DNA of 64,000 bases from Carettochelys insculpta (GCF_033958435.1 NC_134138.1:188391298-188455297); one strand, 5' to 3'. Counted from the first letter of the stretch, positions 11,312 to 22,429 are shown. Notes: generated by a model from the letters alone, not told the origin. Translations and numbers: made by a program.

Positions 11312-11452
11312 CTGGGAAAAGGTTCACAAGACTGACAGGAGGTTTATTGGTATCAATAGTTAGTTTGTGGTTTGCTGTTTTTGACGGTTGAGCTGGGAAG
11401 CAAATTAACCGCAAGGGAAGTCGGAATTTGCACTGAGCAACTCTTGGTATTC
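11312..11452 (-). CDS. BBS9: BBS9 internal exon, platform region
   Basis: A 141-bp exon, phase 1 to 1, with acceptor ctatcctgtcatttcag and donor gtagga. It encodes GIPRVAQCKFRLPLRLICFP and, further on, KLTIDTNKPPVSLVNLFPG. This is very close to the vertebrate BBS9 sequence and is the clearest single identification in the window. The region follows the GAE domain and begins the platform-like part of the protein. The exon is preceded in the transcript by a 24.4-kb intron holding DIRS copies A and B with all their host elements. Confidence 0.97.
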
Positions 11453-12945
11453 CTGAAATGACAGGATAGATCGTTTGCACTAACAGTTACAATATCTGTA
11501 TTCTGAGGGCAAGATATTTTATGATATTATTTATCAAAAAGCTGTATACATTTGTAGTTTAAATCAGGAACTCATGAGAACAAAATGGTGAAGTCCCACA
11601 AACTTTTAGATTAAAGTTAATTTTCAACCTAAACACTATTTGCAAAATATGAAAAACACTCTTTTAGTGACAACAGAATGGCTTGGTTTGACACTCCATG
11701 AAAACAGTATTAATCAAATCTATTAAAGCTGTAGATTTGTATTCACTAGTACTAAATTGTACTAAAGAATGTTACAAGTTTGTACGTACCTTCAGCCAAA
11801 CAATTCTACTTAAATTTGACTGCAAATTGCATGGCATACGTCTTGTGTTGAATGGAGTGTGCAGATAGAGCATCAATGTATGTATATACTCCTCTCAATT
11901 TTAATGACAACCCCAGGTTGAACCTCTCTAATCCAAAACACTCATCTGGCAACATCTGTAATCTAGCATGATTTTAGTTAGCTGGATGACCACTCACCAT
12001 AGGTGTGGCCAAGTTTCCTGTGATCCCATGAAGATTCTTTACAGCCACCAGTCCTGGCTGTCAGTGTTCTGTGCTGTTATTTGGCTGTAATTTACCCCAA
12101 AAGTCTTCTAAGATCCAGTAAGCAATGGAAGTGTTCGTAATGTGCTAGACAATATTGACCTCCTGTGATCCAGCAAACTGTCTCATTCAGCACTTGTCAT
12201 GTATAAGTGCAGGGAAAGAGTTAACCCTTAGAGGCAACTCTCTGTAGGGGGTGGTCAGATAAGCCAATGGGAGGAAGAGAAATTCTTCGAAACTGACAAC
12301 AGTTTCAGTCTGAGGGGTCTTTGTCTGGGTCTGCAACTGGAGCAAGGAGAGACCAAAAATGTTTGAATGAATCCAGTAAATCTCCTGGCCATCCCATAAT
12401 CAATACATAGATATGTAAATAAAAAGGAAATGTTTAGTTAGACACGATCAGGCTATGGTTATTCTGATATTGGTGTGAACTTTATCAGGCTTGTTGATTC
12501 TTCCCTCTGTACTCTGTAACTTCTAACCTGACTCCCAGAGACTTGATTCTCTGTGCTGCAACCAGAATGTTTTGAATTGTCTTCTCTCATTTTGTGAATA
12601 AATTATTTTTAAGGCAATGAATTGATTCCTGCATCCTAGAGAAGGGTCCATGTATATTCATGCCTTAGATTGAAAGGTCAGCTATCAGATTAAAGCTCTT
12701 TGATTCCAAGTACTCTCCTAAGGGAGGGTTAAGTGTGTCTTCTTGGGTTCAAAGGGGAGTTTTGTCATTTGGGTGCTGGTGGTGACTACCCCGCTAGGAT
12801 CAGGGAATCTGTGATCTTGGGGAGATTTTTTTAAGCTGACCTTCTAAAAGGCAAGGTACTTTTTAAGTTTTTGGGGGGCCCACTTTCTGCACTGTGACAA
12901 AGTCCCTTGTCAGCCCCGGTGGGTCCCTGCGCTTCCTGGCGGTTT

Positions 12946-13165
12946 AGAGAAGTTACTCACCTGTAGTAACGATGGTTCTTCGAGATGTGTCCCCGTGGGT
13001 GCTCCACAATAGGTGTCGGGCTCGCCCAGCACCGCAGATCAGAATTCTTCTAGCAGTTTCTATTGGATCGTGCATGCGCTGACACGCGCCGCTCCCTTGC
13101 ATGCCCCCGGCCATGTGCGCGATCCGGTCCCCGCCAGTTCCTTGACCAACCGCCTCGGATGCTCC
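12946..13165. repeat. DIRS-A inverted terminal repeat (element 3' end)
   Basis: About 165 bp of this (roughly 12990-13155) is the reverse complement of 18870-19033, including cgcatgcgcgatcc-like text and caatagaaactgctagaag. The outermost 45 bp (gagaagttactcacctgtag and on) have no partner in the other terminal repeat but are copied in the internal region. Confidence 0.9.
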
Positions 13166-13211
13166 TGAAAAACACCAGACAGAGATCCAAAGCGGGGAGG
13201 ATGGGCGGGTG

Positions 13212-13314
13212 GTGGAGCACCCACGGGGACACATCTCGAAGAACCATCGTTACTACAGGTGAGTAACTTCTCTTTCTTCTTCGAGTGGTCCCCGTGGGTG
13301 CTCCACAATAGGTG
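13212..13314. repeat. DIRS-A internal complementary region
   Basis: The first part (13212-13275) is the exact or near-exact complement of the left end 12946-13010. The second part (13276-13314) is the complement of the right end about 19001-19042. Such a region lets the linear cDNA ends be brought together to form a circle in the DIRS-1 model. Confidence 0.9.
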
Positions 13315-13355
13315 ACTACCCAGCAGTAACCCAAGTAAGGAGGTGGGTAATCAAT

Positions 13356-14941
13356 TTATGTGCAGCTTGCCCCCGAGAGGACTGCTGTCGACAGATGGGT
13401 ATCCTCCTCGAATACCCGATGCAGGGTGTAATACTTGGCGAAGGTGTCGTAGGATGACCAGGTCGCCGCTCTACAGATGTCTTTTAACGCGATGCCCTTG
13501 AAGAAGGCTGTTGATGCCGCCACTGCCCTGGTGGAGTGAGCCCTAGGCGGGGCCAGCAAAGGGGTCTTTTGAAGCTCGTAGCACATTTTTATACAGGACA
13601 CAACGTGCTTTGAAATTCTCTGTGAAGAGAGGCCTTCCCCTTTTGACCTGGGAGCGAGAGACGCCAGAAGCCTGTCCATTTTCCAGAAGGACTTAGTTCT
13701 GTCTATGTAAAAGGCCAATGCCCCTCTCACATCTAGGAGATGTAGGCGCGCCTCCTTGCTGGAGCTGTGAGGCTTCGGGTAAAACGAGGGTAAAACTATT
13801 GGTTCATTAAGATGGAACTCCGAGGAAACTTTTGGAACGAAGGCTGGGTGTAACCGTAAGGTTACCGCCTCCTTCGAGAATACTGTGCAGGGCGGTGTTG
13901 CCATCACTGCTGCGAGTTCGCTCACCCTGCGGGCTGACATAATCGCAAGGAGGAAGGTTGTTTTCACGTAAGGAGTCAGAGGGGTACCGTGGCTAATGGT
14001 TCGAAGGGTGGTCCCGATAGCGTGCTGAGCACCAAGTCCAAACTCCACGATGGCGGAAGCGGTTTTCGAGGGGGGTACAGGTTTACCAGCCCCTTCAAGA
14101 ACCTTGTGACGATAGGGTGGGCGAATACAGTGGGCCCTTCCTCTGTATGCCGAAAAGCTGATATAGCAGCGATGTGGACCTTTAGCGAGGATAGACAAAG
14201 CCCATCTCATTTGAGGTTCAATAGGTATTCTAGTATTACGGTTATAGGAACGTCAAGGGGAGCTAACTGTTTGGCAGAACACCAGGCTGTAAATCGAGTC
14301 CATTTCTGTTCATAAGTCCTTCTGTTGGAGGTCCTTCGGCTACACTCCAGGACTTGTTGTACTCCCTCTGTACACGTGCTCTCTAAGGCACTGAGCCATG
14401 GATTAACCATGCTTGTAGGCGCAGTCCCTGAGGGTGCAGGTGCACTATGGACCCCTGAGCCTGTGTGAGTAAGTCCAGCGCCACCGGTAGGGGGAGTGGT
14501 GGACAATCCGACATGCGCAGAAGCAAGGGAAACCATTGTTGCCAGTCCCCAGTTGGGACTATGAGTATCATGCGAGCTCTCTCCCTTCTGGCTTACTGCA
14601 GAACCTTGTGGATAAGCGTTGTGGGGGGAAACACGTAGAGTAGAGGGCCCTTCCATGAAATCATGAATGCGTACCCCAGGTACCCCTGCCCTATTCCTGC
14701 TCTGGAGCAGTACTGGGGACACTTCTTGTTGTACTGGGTGGCAAACAAATTGACTTGGGGAAACCCCCATGTACGAAATATGCGCCGTAGCAGGTCGGAG
14801 CGGATCTGCCATTCGTGCGTGAGTGCGAAGCGCCTGCTCAGCTGATCTGCCTTCATGTTGTGGGCACCCGGCAAATACGAGGCTTTCAACGTTATGTTGT
14901 TGGTGATGCACCAGTTCCACAATCGGACTGCTTCCGCACAT
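13356..14941 (-). pseudogene. DIRS-A tyrosine recombinase, frameshifted
   Basis: The N-terminal core-binding part (NPWLSALEST, RRTYEQKWTRFTAWC, PITVILEYLLNLK) lies in one frame down to a stop at 14207. The catalytic part resumes in another frame from about 13970: KTTFLLAIMSARRVSELAAV with the first catalytic Arg, then HSTRAVAASTAFF with the H-x-x-R pair, and SYDTFAKYYTLH with the Tyr nucleophile. A single-base loss near 13965, compared with copy C, explains the shift. In active elements this enzyme integrates the circular cDNA without a target duplication. Its start overlaps the RNase H end, as usual in DIRS. Confidence 0.88.
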
Positions 14942-16605
14942 AACACACGGGATCGTGCCCCTCCTTGTTGATTGATGTGGAACAGAGTGGAGGTATTGTC
15001 GGTATTGATCCCGACTACTTTGCTATGCAGGTATTCTCGAAAATGTCGGCACGCATTGAACACTGCTCTGAGCTCCAGTATGTTTATGTGCAGTGTCTGT
15101 TCCACAGGGGACCATAGCCCTTGCGTCACCTTGCTGCCAATGTACGCTCCCCATCCTATATGGGAGGTGTCAGTAGTAAGAAAAATAGAAATTTGTGGTT
15201 GGTGGAAAGGCACCCCCACTAGCAGATTCTTGGGATTTTCCCACCACGCTAGGGATCTGCGCACCTCTGTTGTGGGCGACACCACCCTGTGGACAGTGTG
15301 GGATGCCGGTTTGTAAACACTCGCCAGCCAATGCTGCAGGCTTCGCATGTGTAACCTGGCATTCTGTACCACAAACGTCACTGCCGCCACGTGCCCCAAC
15401 AGTTGCAGACATGTTAGGACCAGCACTGTGGGGCTGTATGTCATGACTTGCACCAGGGAGTTGATGGCGCGGAAGCGGGCGTTGGGCAAGTATACTCTTG
15501 CTGTAATAGAGTTTACGCGTGCCCCTATGAACTCTATATCTTGCATGGATTCGGTCTTTGACTTTGCGAGGTTGATAACTAGGCCCAGCGAAGTAAACGT
15601 GTTCACGGTGACGCGTATCATGAATAGGACCTCTGCCTTTGAGGCCCCTTTCAGTAGGCAGTCGTCCAGATATGGGAAAATAAACACCCCCTGTCTGTGC
15701 AGGTAGGCTGATACCACTGCCAGGGTTTTGGTAAAGACTCTGGGTGCCAAGGACAGGCCGAATGGAAGAACCCTGTACTGGAAATGTTCCCCGCCGACCG
15801 TGAAGTGGAGGAAGCGTCTGTGTGCCAGGTGGATTGTTATATGAAAGTAAGCATCTTGTAAGTCGAGGGCTGCAAACCAGTCTCCATCATCCAGTGCCGT
15901 AAGTATGGAGGCAACTGTGATCATCCGAAAGCGTTGCTTGCGCAAGTAATGGTTGAGGCCCCGTAGATCCAAAATCGGCCTCCAGCCTCCTGTTTTCTTC
16001 TCTGTTAGGAAGTAGCATGAATAAAAACCTTTCCCTTGGAATTGTTCCGGCACTCTTTCCACCGCGCCTATGAACATGAGGTGATCTACCTCCTGCTTCA
16101 GCCTCGCCTCGTGGGCAGCGTCCCTGAGATGAGGCTGGGCAGGAGGCTTCGTCGGTGGAAGTGACTGGAAAGGGATCGTGTAACCCGTGGCTATAATTTC
16201 TAGCACCCATTTGTCTGTGGTGATCTTTTGCCATTGGGAGTGGAACGGTTTGAGGAGATGATGGAACATGAGATGAGAATGGCATTGAGCGATGGTATTG
16301 ATAGTGCAGCCCCGGACATACCCGTCAAACTTGCTGTCTCTGGGCCTGTCCCGAGGGTGTACGGCTTTGTTGAGAACGTCGCCTGGGAGCCCTGTACTGC
16401 TGCTGCTGTTGATGGTGCCCTTGGTCGTAGCCTCGCTGATATTGAGCGCGCTGTAGTTGGTAAGCATAGCGTCTTTGCTGAGGATAAAATTTCTTTTTCT
16501 TGTATGGGGGAGTATAAATACCCAAGGTCCTAAGTGTGGCCCTCGAGTCTTTGCTGGAGTGGAGGACCGAGTTAGTTGAGTCCGCAAACAGCTTTTGCTT
16601 ATCAA
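14593..16605 (-). CDS. DIRS-A reverse transcriptase/RNase H
   Basis: An uninterrupted 670-codon reading, though its true start is unclear because the first roughly 110 codons overlap the gag gene in another frame. Recognisable parts: WVLEIIATGY (about residue 125), GGWRPILDLRGLN, LDLQDAYFHI (about residue 245, motif with the first catalytic Asp), LPFGLSLAPRVFTK, and YLDD (about residue 311, catalytic pair). RNase H follows: TDTSHIGWGAY (about 476), INILELRAVFNACRHF, NTDNTSTLFHINQQGG and PGAHNMKADQLSRR. All key acidic residues are present. It would copy element RNA into cDNA. It cannot act alone here because gag and recombinase are broken. Confidence 0.93.
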   Translation of the reverse strand: MISKSCLRTQLTRSSTPAKTRGPHLGPWVFILPHTRKRNFILSKDAMLTNYSALNISEATTKGTINSSSSTGLPGDVLNKAVHPRDRPRDSKFDGYVRGCTINTIAQCHSHLMFHHLLKPFHSQWQKITTDKWVLEIIATGYTIPFQSLPPTKPPAQPHLRDAAHEARLKQEVDHLMFIGAVERVPEQFQGKGFYSCYFLTEKKTGGWRPILDLRGLNHYLRKQRFRMITVASILTALDDGDWFAALDLQDAYFHITIHLAHRRFLHFTVGGEHFQYRVLPFGLSLAPRVFTKTLAVVSAYLHRQGVFIFPYLDDCLLKGASKAEVLFMIRVTVNTFTSLGLVINLAKSKTESMQDIEFIGARVNSITARVYLPNARFRAINSLVQVMTYSPTVLVLTCLQLLGHVAAVTFVVQNARLHMRSLQHWLASVYKPASHTVHRVVSPTTEVRRSLAWWENPKNLLVGVPFHQPQISIFLTTDTSHIGWGAYIGSKVTQGLWSPVEQTLHINILELRAVFNACRHFREYLHSKVVGINTDNTSTLFHINQQGGARSRVLCAEAVRLWNWCITNNITLKASYLPGAHNMKADQLSRRFALTHEWQIRSDLLRRIFRTWGFPQVNLFATQYNKKCPQYCSRAGIGQGYLGYAFMISWKGPLLYVFPPTTLIHKVLQ

Positions 16606-18583
16606 AGGGAAGATCCACGATCTTCGCCTGTAGGTCTCTGGGGATACCAGACGTCTGCAGCCAGGATTCCCTACGCATTACCACTGCTGCGGCTGTTGAA
16701 CGTGCTGCTGTGTCCGCCACGTCCAGGGCAATCCGGACTCCCGTCCGCGATGCCGCATAACCCTCTTGGACAATCACCTTTAACACTGGCTTCTTGTCCT
16801 CCGGGAGTGAATCCATGAGGGGAGTGAGTCTAGAGTAATTGTCAAAGTTATGGTTTGATAGATGTGCCGCGTAATTTGTCATTCTCAATAATAGGGTAGA
16901 GGAGGAATAGACCTTCCTGCCAAACAGCTCTAGCTTCTTACCATCTTTATCCGACCCCCCCCCAATTTGTACTGAGACGTCTTCGACCTCTGCTGAGACA
17001 ATTCGACCACCAAAGAATTGGGTTGCTGGTGACTAAAGAGGAACTCCATGCCCTTGGCTGGGACGAAGTACTTCTTATCTGCTCTCTTGTTCGTAGGTGG
17101 AATAGAGGCCAGAGTCTGCCATATGTTCATGGCTGACTCCATAATGGCTTCGTCCAGCGGGATAGCGATTTTAGATGAAGCCGGGGGGTCTCAAATTTTT
17201 CAGGAGTTTATGGTGCTTCTCCTGCACCTCTGCAATTTGAATCTCCTGCGTGAAAGCTACTCTTTTGAACAGCTCCTGGAATTGTTTAAGGTCATCCGGA
17301 GGGGAGACATCCCCGGGGGCCATGGCCTCATCTGGGGAGGATCAGGAGGAACCGCTGGGGTAAACCTCCCCCAAATCCTCTGGCTCCCGAGTTCGGTGAT
17401 ATACTTGCTCCCTGGAGGACTGTGAAGGGAAGTCTCGGGATTCTGGACCTAATTCCCCCCGGGACAACTGTGTTCCCATCCCAGAGCGAGAGTGTACACG
17501 GAAGTATTGACAAGTAGTAGGAGAGGACCTGCCCCTGGATCTAGACCTGCGGTGTCTGTGTTCAGCATGATGAGGACGACCATAGCAGCATCGGCAAGGG
17601 CCCGGTGATGGAGACCTGGACCACGATCGGGGAGTGTACCCATGATGTCTGGGAGAGCGGGACCTCCGCGACGACATAGATAGTGGTGAAGTCGGTTTGT
17701 GATAGCACTCAAGGGGATCCATGCCCAAAAATGGTGAAGGTGGCCCGAGCCACGGCAAAATTGGTTGGAGGAATGGAGAGGGAGGCCCGAGATAAGCCGG
17801 TGGAGTTACAGCCCAGTGGTGCGGCATGTGTATCTCGGGGGGGGCAGGGCTGGGTGATAAGGGTAGCGCGGCTCTGCCTGGAGATGGACTAAGGTGCCGA
17901 GTTTTCGCTTTTGCCTTGCCCCTCCCCTGCGGGGTGGGTGCTGCCCCCTCCCGTGCCAGGGATCTCGGCCCCATTGTCGGCGCTGTGCTCAGCACCATCG
18001 GCGGCGGTACCACGTGGGTAGCTTCCTCCAGCGCCGATAGGCTCTGTGCCGGGTGCCCCTGCGCCGTCGGCGCCGCAGAAGCCGGTGCCGCATGCGTCAG
18101 TGCTGCCGATTCCGGCACTTGCCGCGCTGGTGCTCACGGCGCCTTCCGTGCCACCTGTTGTGTAATTGGAGGCTCAGCCTCTGCCACATGCGCTGCTGCA
18201 CTGCCGCTTTCATGAGCTCGCGGCTGGGGGCTCTGCGTTCCACTCATCCTGCCCACTGGGCCCGCCGGCAAGGTTTGAGCCAGGGAGAGTTTCCTCCTCT
18301 TCTGCACAGAGGGGGTCAAAGAGGCTGCCTTCCTCTTATGCGACCCAGAGGGCCCTTCTGCATGAGGCTTCTCCAGCGGTTCAGGCTGGAGAGCCTTATC
18401 AAACAAGATCATTTTGAGCCTCATCTCTCTGTCTTTCCTGGCCCTGGCTGTAAGCTTAGTGCAGTGGGAACACTTCTGGGTAACGTGCGACTCTCCCAGG
18501 CAGCGAATGCGTTCACTATGCCCATCAGAGGCCGGCATAGCCTCGCGGCATGACTCACACTTCTTAAACCCCAATGAAGCCAT
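16325..18583 (-). pseudogene. DIRS-A gag-like gene, frameshifted
   Basis: It starts MASLGFKKCESCREAMPASD, a start shared with copy B (30404). Paired cysteines (C-x2-C ... C-L-G-E-S-H ... C-x2-C) look like a small zinc-binding module. A Pro/Ala stretch and an Arg/Ser-rich part follow (SSRRSRSPR, SWSRSPSPGPC, SRSRGRSSP). Then come KRADKKYFVPAKGMEFLFSH and a C-terminal part with YAAHLSNHNFDNYSRLTPLM and a Gln/Arg-rich tail ending at 16325. At least two frameshifts break it (near 18118-18134 and 16890-17340). Gag presumably packages the RNA; the family assignment rests on position and on similarity between the copies. Confidence 0.75.
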
Positions 18584-18861
18584 CGCGGTGAGTCTTTACT
18601 GTTAATAGGGTACTTAGCCACTAATCAGTGCTTTCTAACCCAAAATAACATTCACGGCCTTCAGGGCAACGGACGGCTTAACAGCCTTCTTGCCCGCCCC
18701 TCTCTCCTTCGTTCCTCTTCTCTCTGCTGTCTAATATTCTCTTACTTTCTCTTCTTTTTTTTTTTTTTTTTTTTAAATAGTGACAAAACAAACGAACTAC
18801 ATGTAAAAAAACAACTATCTTATCTGTCTCTGGCTTTAGCCAGAGCGGATTCCGTCTGCAG

Positions 18862-19042
18862 CCGATGGCGGTTGAGAAGGAACTGGCGGGGACAGGATCG
18901 TGCAGATGGCCGGGGGCACGCAAGGGAGCGGCGCGCGTTAGCGCATGCGCGATCCAATAGAAACTGCTAGAAGAATTCCAATCTGCGGCGCCGGGCGAGC
19001 CCGACACCTATTGTGCAGCACCCACGGGGACCACTCGAAGAA
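18862..19042. repeat. DIRS-A inverted terminal repeat (element 5' end)
   Basis: Partner of 12946-13165, ending cacggggaccactcgaagaag. Beyond 19042 the interrupted inner solo LTR resumes (cacctctgttgtgcc). Confidence 0.9.
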
Positions 19043-19626
19043 GCACCTCTGTTGTGCCTCAGAGACTCACAGAGACTCCGTGTCTGCCCAGGCCTTTCCA
19101 GAGGGACGAGTCTCCGCTTAGCGAGCCATCCTCATCATAGGCAAGTCCCAACTGGGGAGGACACAGCCAGTCCCCTTGCAGGCCCATGCCTGTTCCAATG
19201 TAGTAACCCTCTGGGGAAGGGTCGGGGGAGTACAGACCCACCCTCTACCCTGGACTCCGGCCCAGGGTCCCTGTGAGGTCAACGGGCTGCTGGTGGGGCC
19301 TTCACCCCTGGCCCAATGCGACGACCTCACCCTGGGCCACTTCACCCACCGCTCCCTGTGATATGTTCCTGATCCTGCTCCTGCTCCTCAGTGTGCCTTC
19401 CAAAACCTTTCCCCTTGCAACCAGGTAGGGGGAACCTTTTATAGGGAGTGCAGGGCCTCAGCTGTCCAATGACTACTGACTAGAGTCAGCTGTGGCTACT
19501 GGTTAATGAGGCCCCCAGCTGTCTGCCTTAATAGGGAAATAGGAAAGCATTCCCCCACCAGCCCATATATCTGCCTTCTTGTAGGATTCTGTAGCCCCCA
19601 GGCAGCGGTCTGTCACAGCACTCAAA

Positions 19627-20062
19627 GGCTGTGTCTACACTCGCCCTCCCCCTTTGAAAGAGGGATGCTAATGAGATACTTCAGGATATGCTAATGCGGA
19701 GCTTCAATGAATATGCAGCACCTCATTAGCACAACAGCAGCTGCGGCACTTCAAAAGTTCCACTTTCAATCGTGCGCAGCTCATCTACATGGGGTCCTTT
19801 TCGAAAGGACCCCGCACATTTTGAAATCCCCTTATTCCTATAACCAAAAGAAATAAGGGGATTTCAAAGTGTGTGGGGTCCTTCCGAAAAGGACCCCATG
19901 TAAACGAAGTGCGCATGATTGAAAGTGGCACTTTCTAAGTGCCATGGTTGCCATGATGCTAATAAGGCACTGCATATTCATTGAAGCTCCTCATTAACAT
20001 ATCCCACAGTGTCTCATTAGCATCCCCCTTTCGAAAGGGGGGGGACTAGTGTAGACATAGCC
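19627..20062. mobile_element. Palindromic MITE, 3-bp duplication AAA
   Basis: Ends GGCTGTGTCTACACTCGCC and CTAGTGTAGACATAGCC, flanked by AAA on both sides (19624-19626, 20063-20065). The two halves are inverted copies meeting at ccccttattcctataacc. It is the same family as 62550-62991. It is inserted in the last 40 bp of the outer solo LTR. Confidence 0.85.
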
Positions 20063-20139
20063 AAAATGTCAGAGTGGAGAAGCAACCCTGACAGTAACAG
20101 TTAAGTCTCCATGGTTCTGGATGAGAGAGGTTCAACCTG

Positions 20140-20879
20140 TACACACACCTTCAGAAAATACATGGTTGTTTATTTGTCATTCCCATAAACAATATCTGTC
20201 TTCCATCAAGTGGCAACACATAAAATACTCCTAATAAATCTCAACACTTGTTTAACTTTTGATGGAAATTTCACCCAGCCCTTTGTAAGCATAAGTCAAA
20301 AGGTATCTTTCTAACATAGTCTAACAAAAACAGATATTTGTATTTAAAAAAATTAAATGTGAACTTATGTTACAACAACAACTATAATGAGCCAAAGTAT
20401 AAACAATAAGACATTACAAATTATTGCTGAACCCCAGGCTACACTATACTTGGTTAAACGGGTTTGAAAGAATGCTACATCCACTTTCTACTGAACATCC
20501 TGAAACTTTGCATCTCAACATCAGTGAGTTGTACAATGGATTTGAAAATAAAATTCTTATTTAAAATTAGAAAGAGAAGGGTGGTGAGGTAATATCTTTT
20601 ACTTGGCAAGCTTCTGTGGATGAAAGTCACAGCTTCTCTAGTAGTACTCTGAGTATCACTGCTGACTGCAAGCTGGAGCAAACTCTTTAGAATAAATAGT
20701 TACCATTTAAGTAGAGACCATTTAAGGTGAAACAGCCTGTTAACATATCTGCAGTCATAGAAGAACAAAGGATGCTTTATCAGTTTCAGATTAAATTCAT
20801 GATTTATTATAATATTATAGTAGTATCTTTATTAATACCATGACTCACAGTGTTTAGCAAATAACAAGCAATTCTGCAG
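20140..20879. other. BBS9 intron with one retro-tail fragment
   Basis: Mostly AT-rich intron. The stretch 20575-20660 (ggtaatatcttttacttggcaagcttctgtgg) resembles the 3' tails of Penelope-like or related retroelements common in turtles. No gene. Confidence 0.5.
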
Positions 20880-21300
20880 CACCTCAAAGATGAACAAATC
20901 CCCACTTCTTCAGATGACCGTAGTACACAAATAGAGTGCAGGGTGTATATTGGGGAGGGGAGAAAGGGGACTACCTGTCACTAATAGGAGCAGGTGAGGA
21001 AGCAAATTAAATAGGATGCGTTCCATTCCTACAACTATCAAAGGTGTGGAAATTGCCCTTGTAATGCTTAAGATAGTTCAGATCACTGTTAAGGACTAAT
21101 TTAAAATGTGTCAGATTTACAAATGAACTCCAATTCTGAAGTCTCCCTCTATAATCTTGTGCTAAAGATCTTTTATAGAAGTATGGCTTCTTTTAAATCC
21201 ATTAACAAAAGTGTTCCCCTGTAGGTTTGTGTTTATTCCAATTCCTGATTTCGCATGTATGTCCATTAATCCTTTGGCACAGAGACTGTCCAGTGTATGA
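20880..21300 (-). mobile_element. Penelope-like element 3' remnant
   Basis: The tail on the minus strand reads gaagaagtggggatttgttc-type text near 20890-20930. Upstream in its direction a decayed reading ELEFICKSDT ... LNSDLNYLKHYKGNFHTFD matches the fragments at 22430-22790 and 52380-53070. The fragment contains only the end of the reverse transcriptase/GIY-YIG protein. Confidence 0.6.
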
Positions 21301-22429
21301 ATGTTCACTCTCTGGCTTTTGAACATGTTATGCATGAAGCTGAAGAGGGGGTTTTGTCAGAAGTCACCTTCGGTGATTGGTCACCTGAGAAGTTTGCATT
21401 CCTGGGTCTGTGGCAGCACAGGGAATTTCTCCATGAGAATAAAGTTAAGTTTTAAGTCCCTTCCCTTTTTGTTTGAGCCTTCAGATTATAGCAACAACTT
21501 CATTTTTGTGGTACCTGTGTTTATCACAGGTACCTGACACGTGGTGAGTGTCCGCCAGTGATAGAAATTGCCTCACAACAGGAGATGTGTTTAAATTCAG
21601 AAGATCCTGCCTTTCAAAAGGAATATCCTGTGATGGGTCGGAAGCTTCTTCTTTATACAAGGAGAAGAAAAATAGACAGTCTAAACCAACTAATTTAACT
21701 GTACTAACAAGACTGTGATTCATAAAAATTGTGAACAGGTTATTCTGAGGTAGAGCAAATGATAGCACTGATGGAGCTCTGACTTGAACCAAGAGTGGTT
21801 GAGAAAAAACTGAGTGTGAGGGTGGCTGCAAAAGCACTAAGCAAGTGCTGTGACAGGAGCAAGATGGAGAGAGCCTATGTACAACTCAGCCAGATACTGC
21901 TATTGTAATTTTTGGACTCAAGTCACAGGGAGAGGACTCACCTAAAGTGAAGCACTCACACAGTGATATCATTCCAAGAATGATAACTGTTCAATTAACA
22001 TGTTACATGACCAGTGCCAACAGCTGTCACAGCCCTCATGGCAAGGTGGGAGGGGAGCTGGCTCCATGACCCCAGAAGGGGTGGGTTCAAGGGCAGAAAG
22101 GGCAAGGCTTAGGGTAGACAGACCTGCCTCACCCCTGTGCTCCTTCAGTTGTATAAACAGTAGTTATATCAATGGTCATATTTTAGTGTACAACATTACA
22201 ATAGGGAGGCAACATCTTTGGCAGTAAGGATGGCACTCTGAAGAGTGGTGGACAGATATGACTGTGACATTATCTGGCTAAAATCTTGACCATGGAGATC
22301 ATTATTGCTACCACTGTTATATAACTGCAGCAAATTTTATGGAAAGTGTGTTCGGTAAGGTAACAATAGAAAAGTTATGATTTACTGAATATGATTATGC
22401 TATTTGTATGCATCTGTCATTTTTGTGTC
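21301..22429. other. BBS9 intron, nothing recognised
   Basis: Intron of mixed composition. No splice-bounded BBS9 homology and no clear repeat. Confidence 0.45.

Larger units (their letters stand above)
12946..19042 (-). mobile_element. DIRS-type retrotransposon, copy A
   Basis: About 6.1 kb, minus strand. Order in its own direction: right-hand inverted repeat (18862-19042), gag-like gene, reverse transcriptase/RNase H, tyrosine recombinase, internal complementary region (13212-13314) and left-hand inverted repeat (12946-13165). The tyrosine recombinase in place of a DDE integrase, the inverted terminal repeats and the absence of a target duplication define the DIRS order. It has the best preserved pol reading of the three copies, but gag and the recombinase are broken. 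Confidence 0.95.
12893..19617 (-). mobile_element. Solo LTR (inner), split by DIRS copy A
   Basis: Ends TGTGACAAAG (12893) and GTCTGTCACA (19617), with a perfect 4-bp duplication GCAC at 12889-12892 and 19618-19621. Without the DIRS insertion it is about 627 bp. A TATA-like ctataaaagg on the minus strand near 19435-19445 suggests a minus orientation. No coding region is attached. Confidence 0.8.
12200..20099 (+). mobile_element. Solo LTR (outer), split
   Basis: It begins TGTATAAGTGCAGGG at 12200 and ends AGTGGAGAAGCAACCCTGAC AGTAACA at 20099. The 4-bp flanks are GTCA (12196-12199) and GTTA (20100-20103), one mismatch apart. An AATAAA at about 12598 suits a plus orientation. Excluding later insertions (12893-19621 and the MITE at 19627-20062) it is about 735 bp. 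No internal retroviral or Gypsy genes accompany it, so it is a solo LTR formed by recombination. Confidence 0.75.
11914..20139. mobile_element. TA-type MITE split by nested insertions
   Basis: The left piece, 11914-12195, starts CAGGTTGAACCTCTCTAATC and runs in parallel with the intact copy at 818-1111. The right piece, 20104-20139, ends GAGAGGTTCAACCTG followed by TA. The two halves together restore the usual length of about 300 bp; everything between is a later insertion. Confidence 0.8.
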
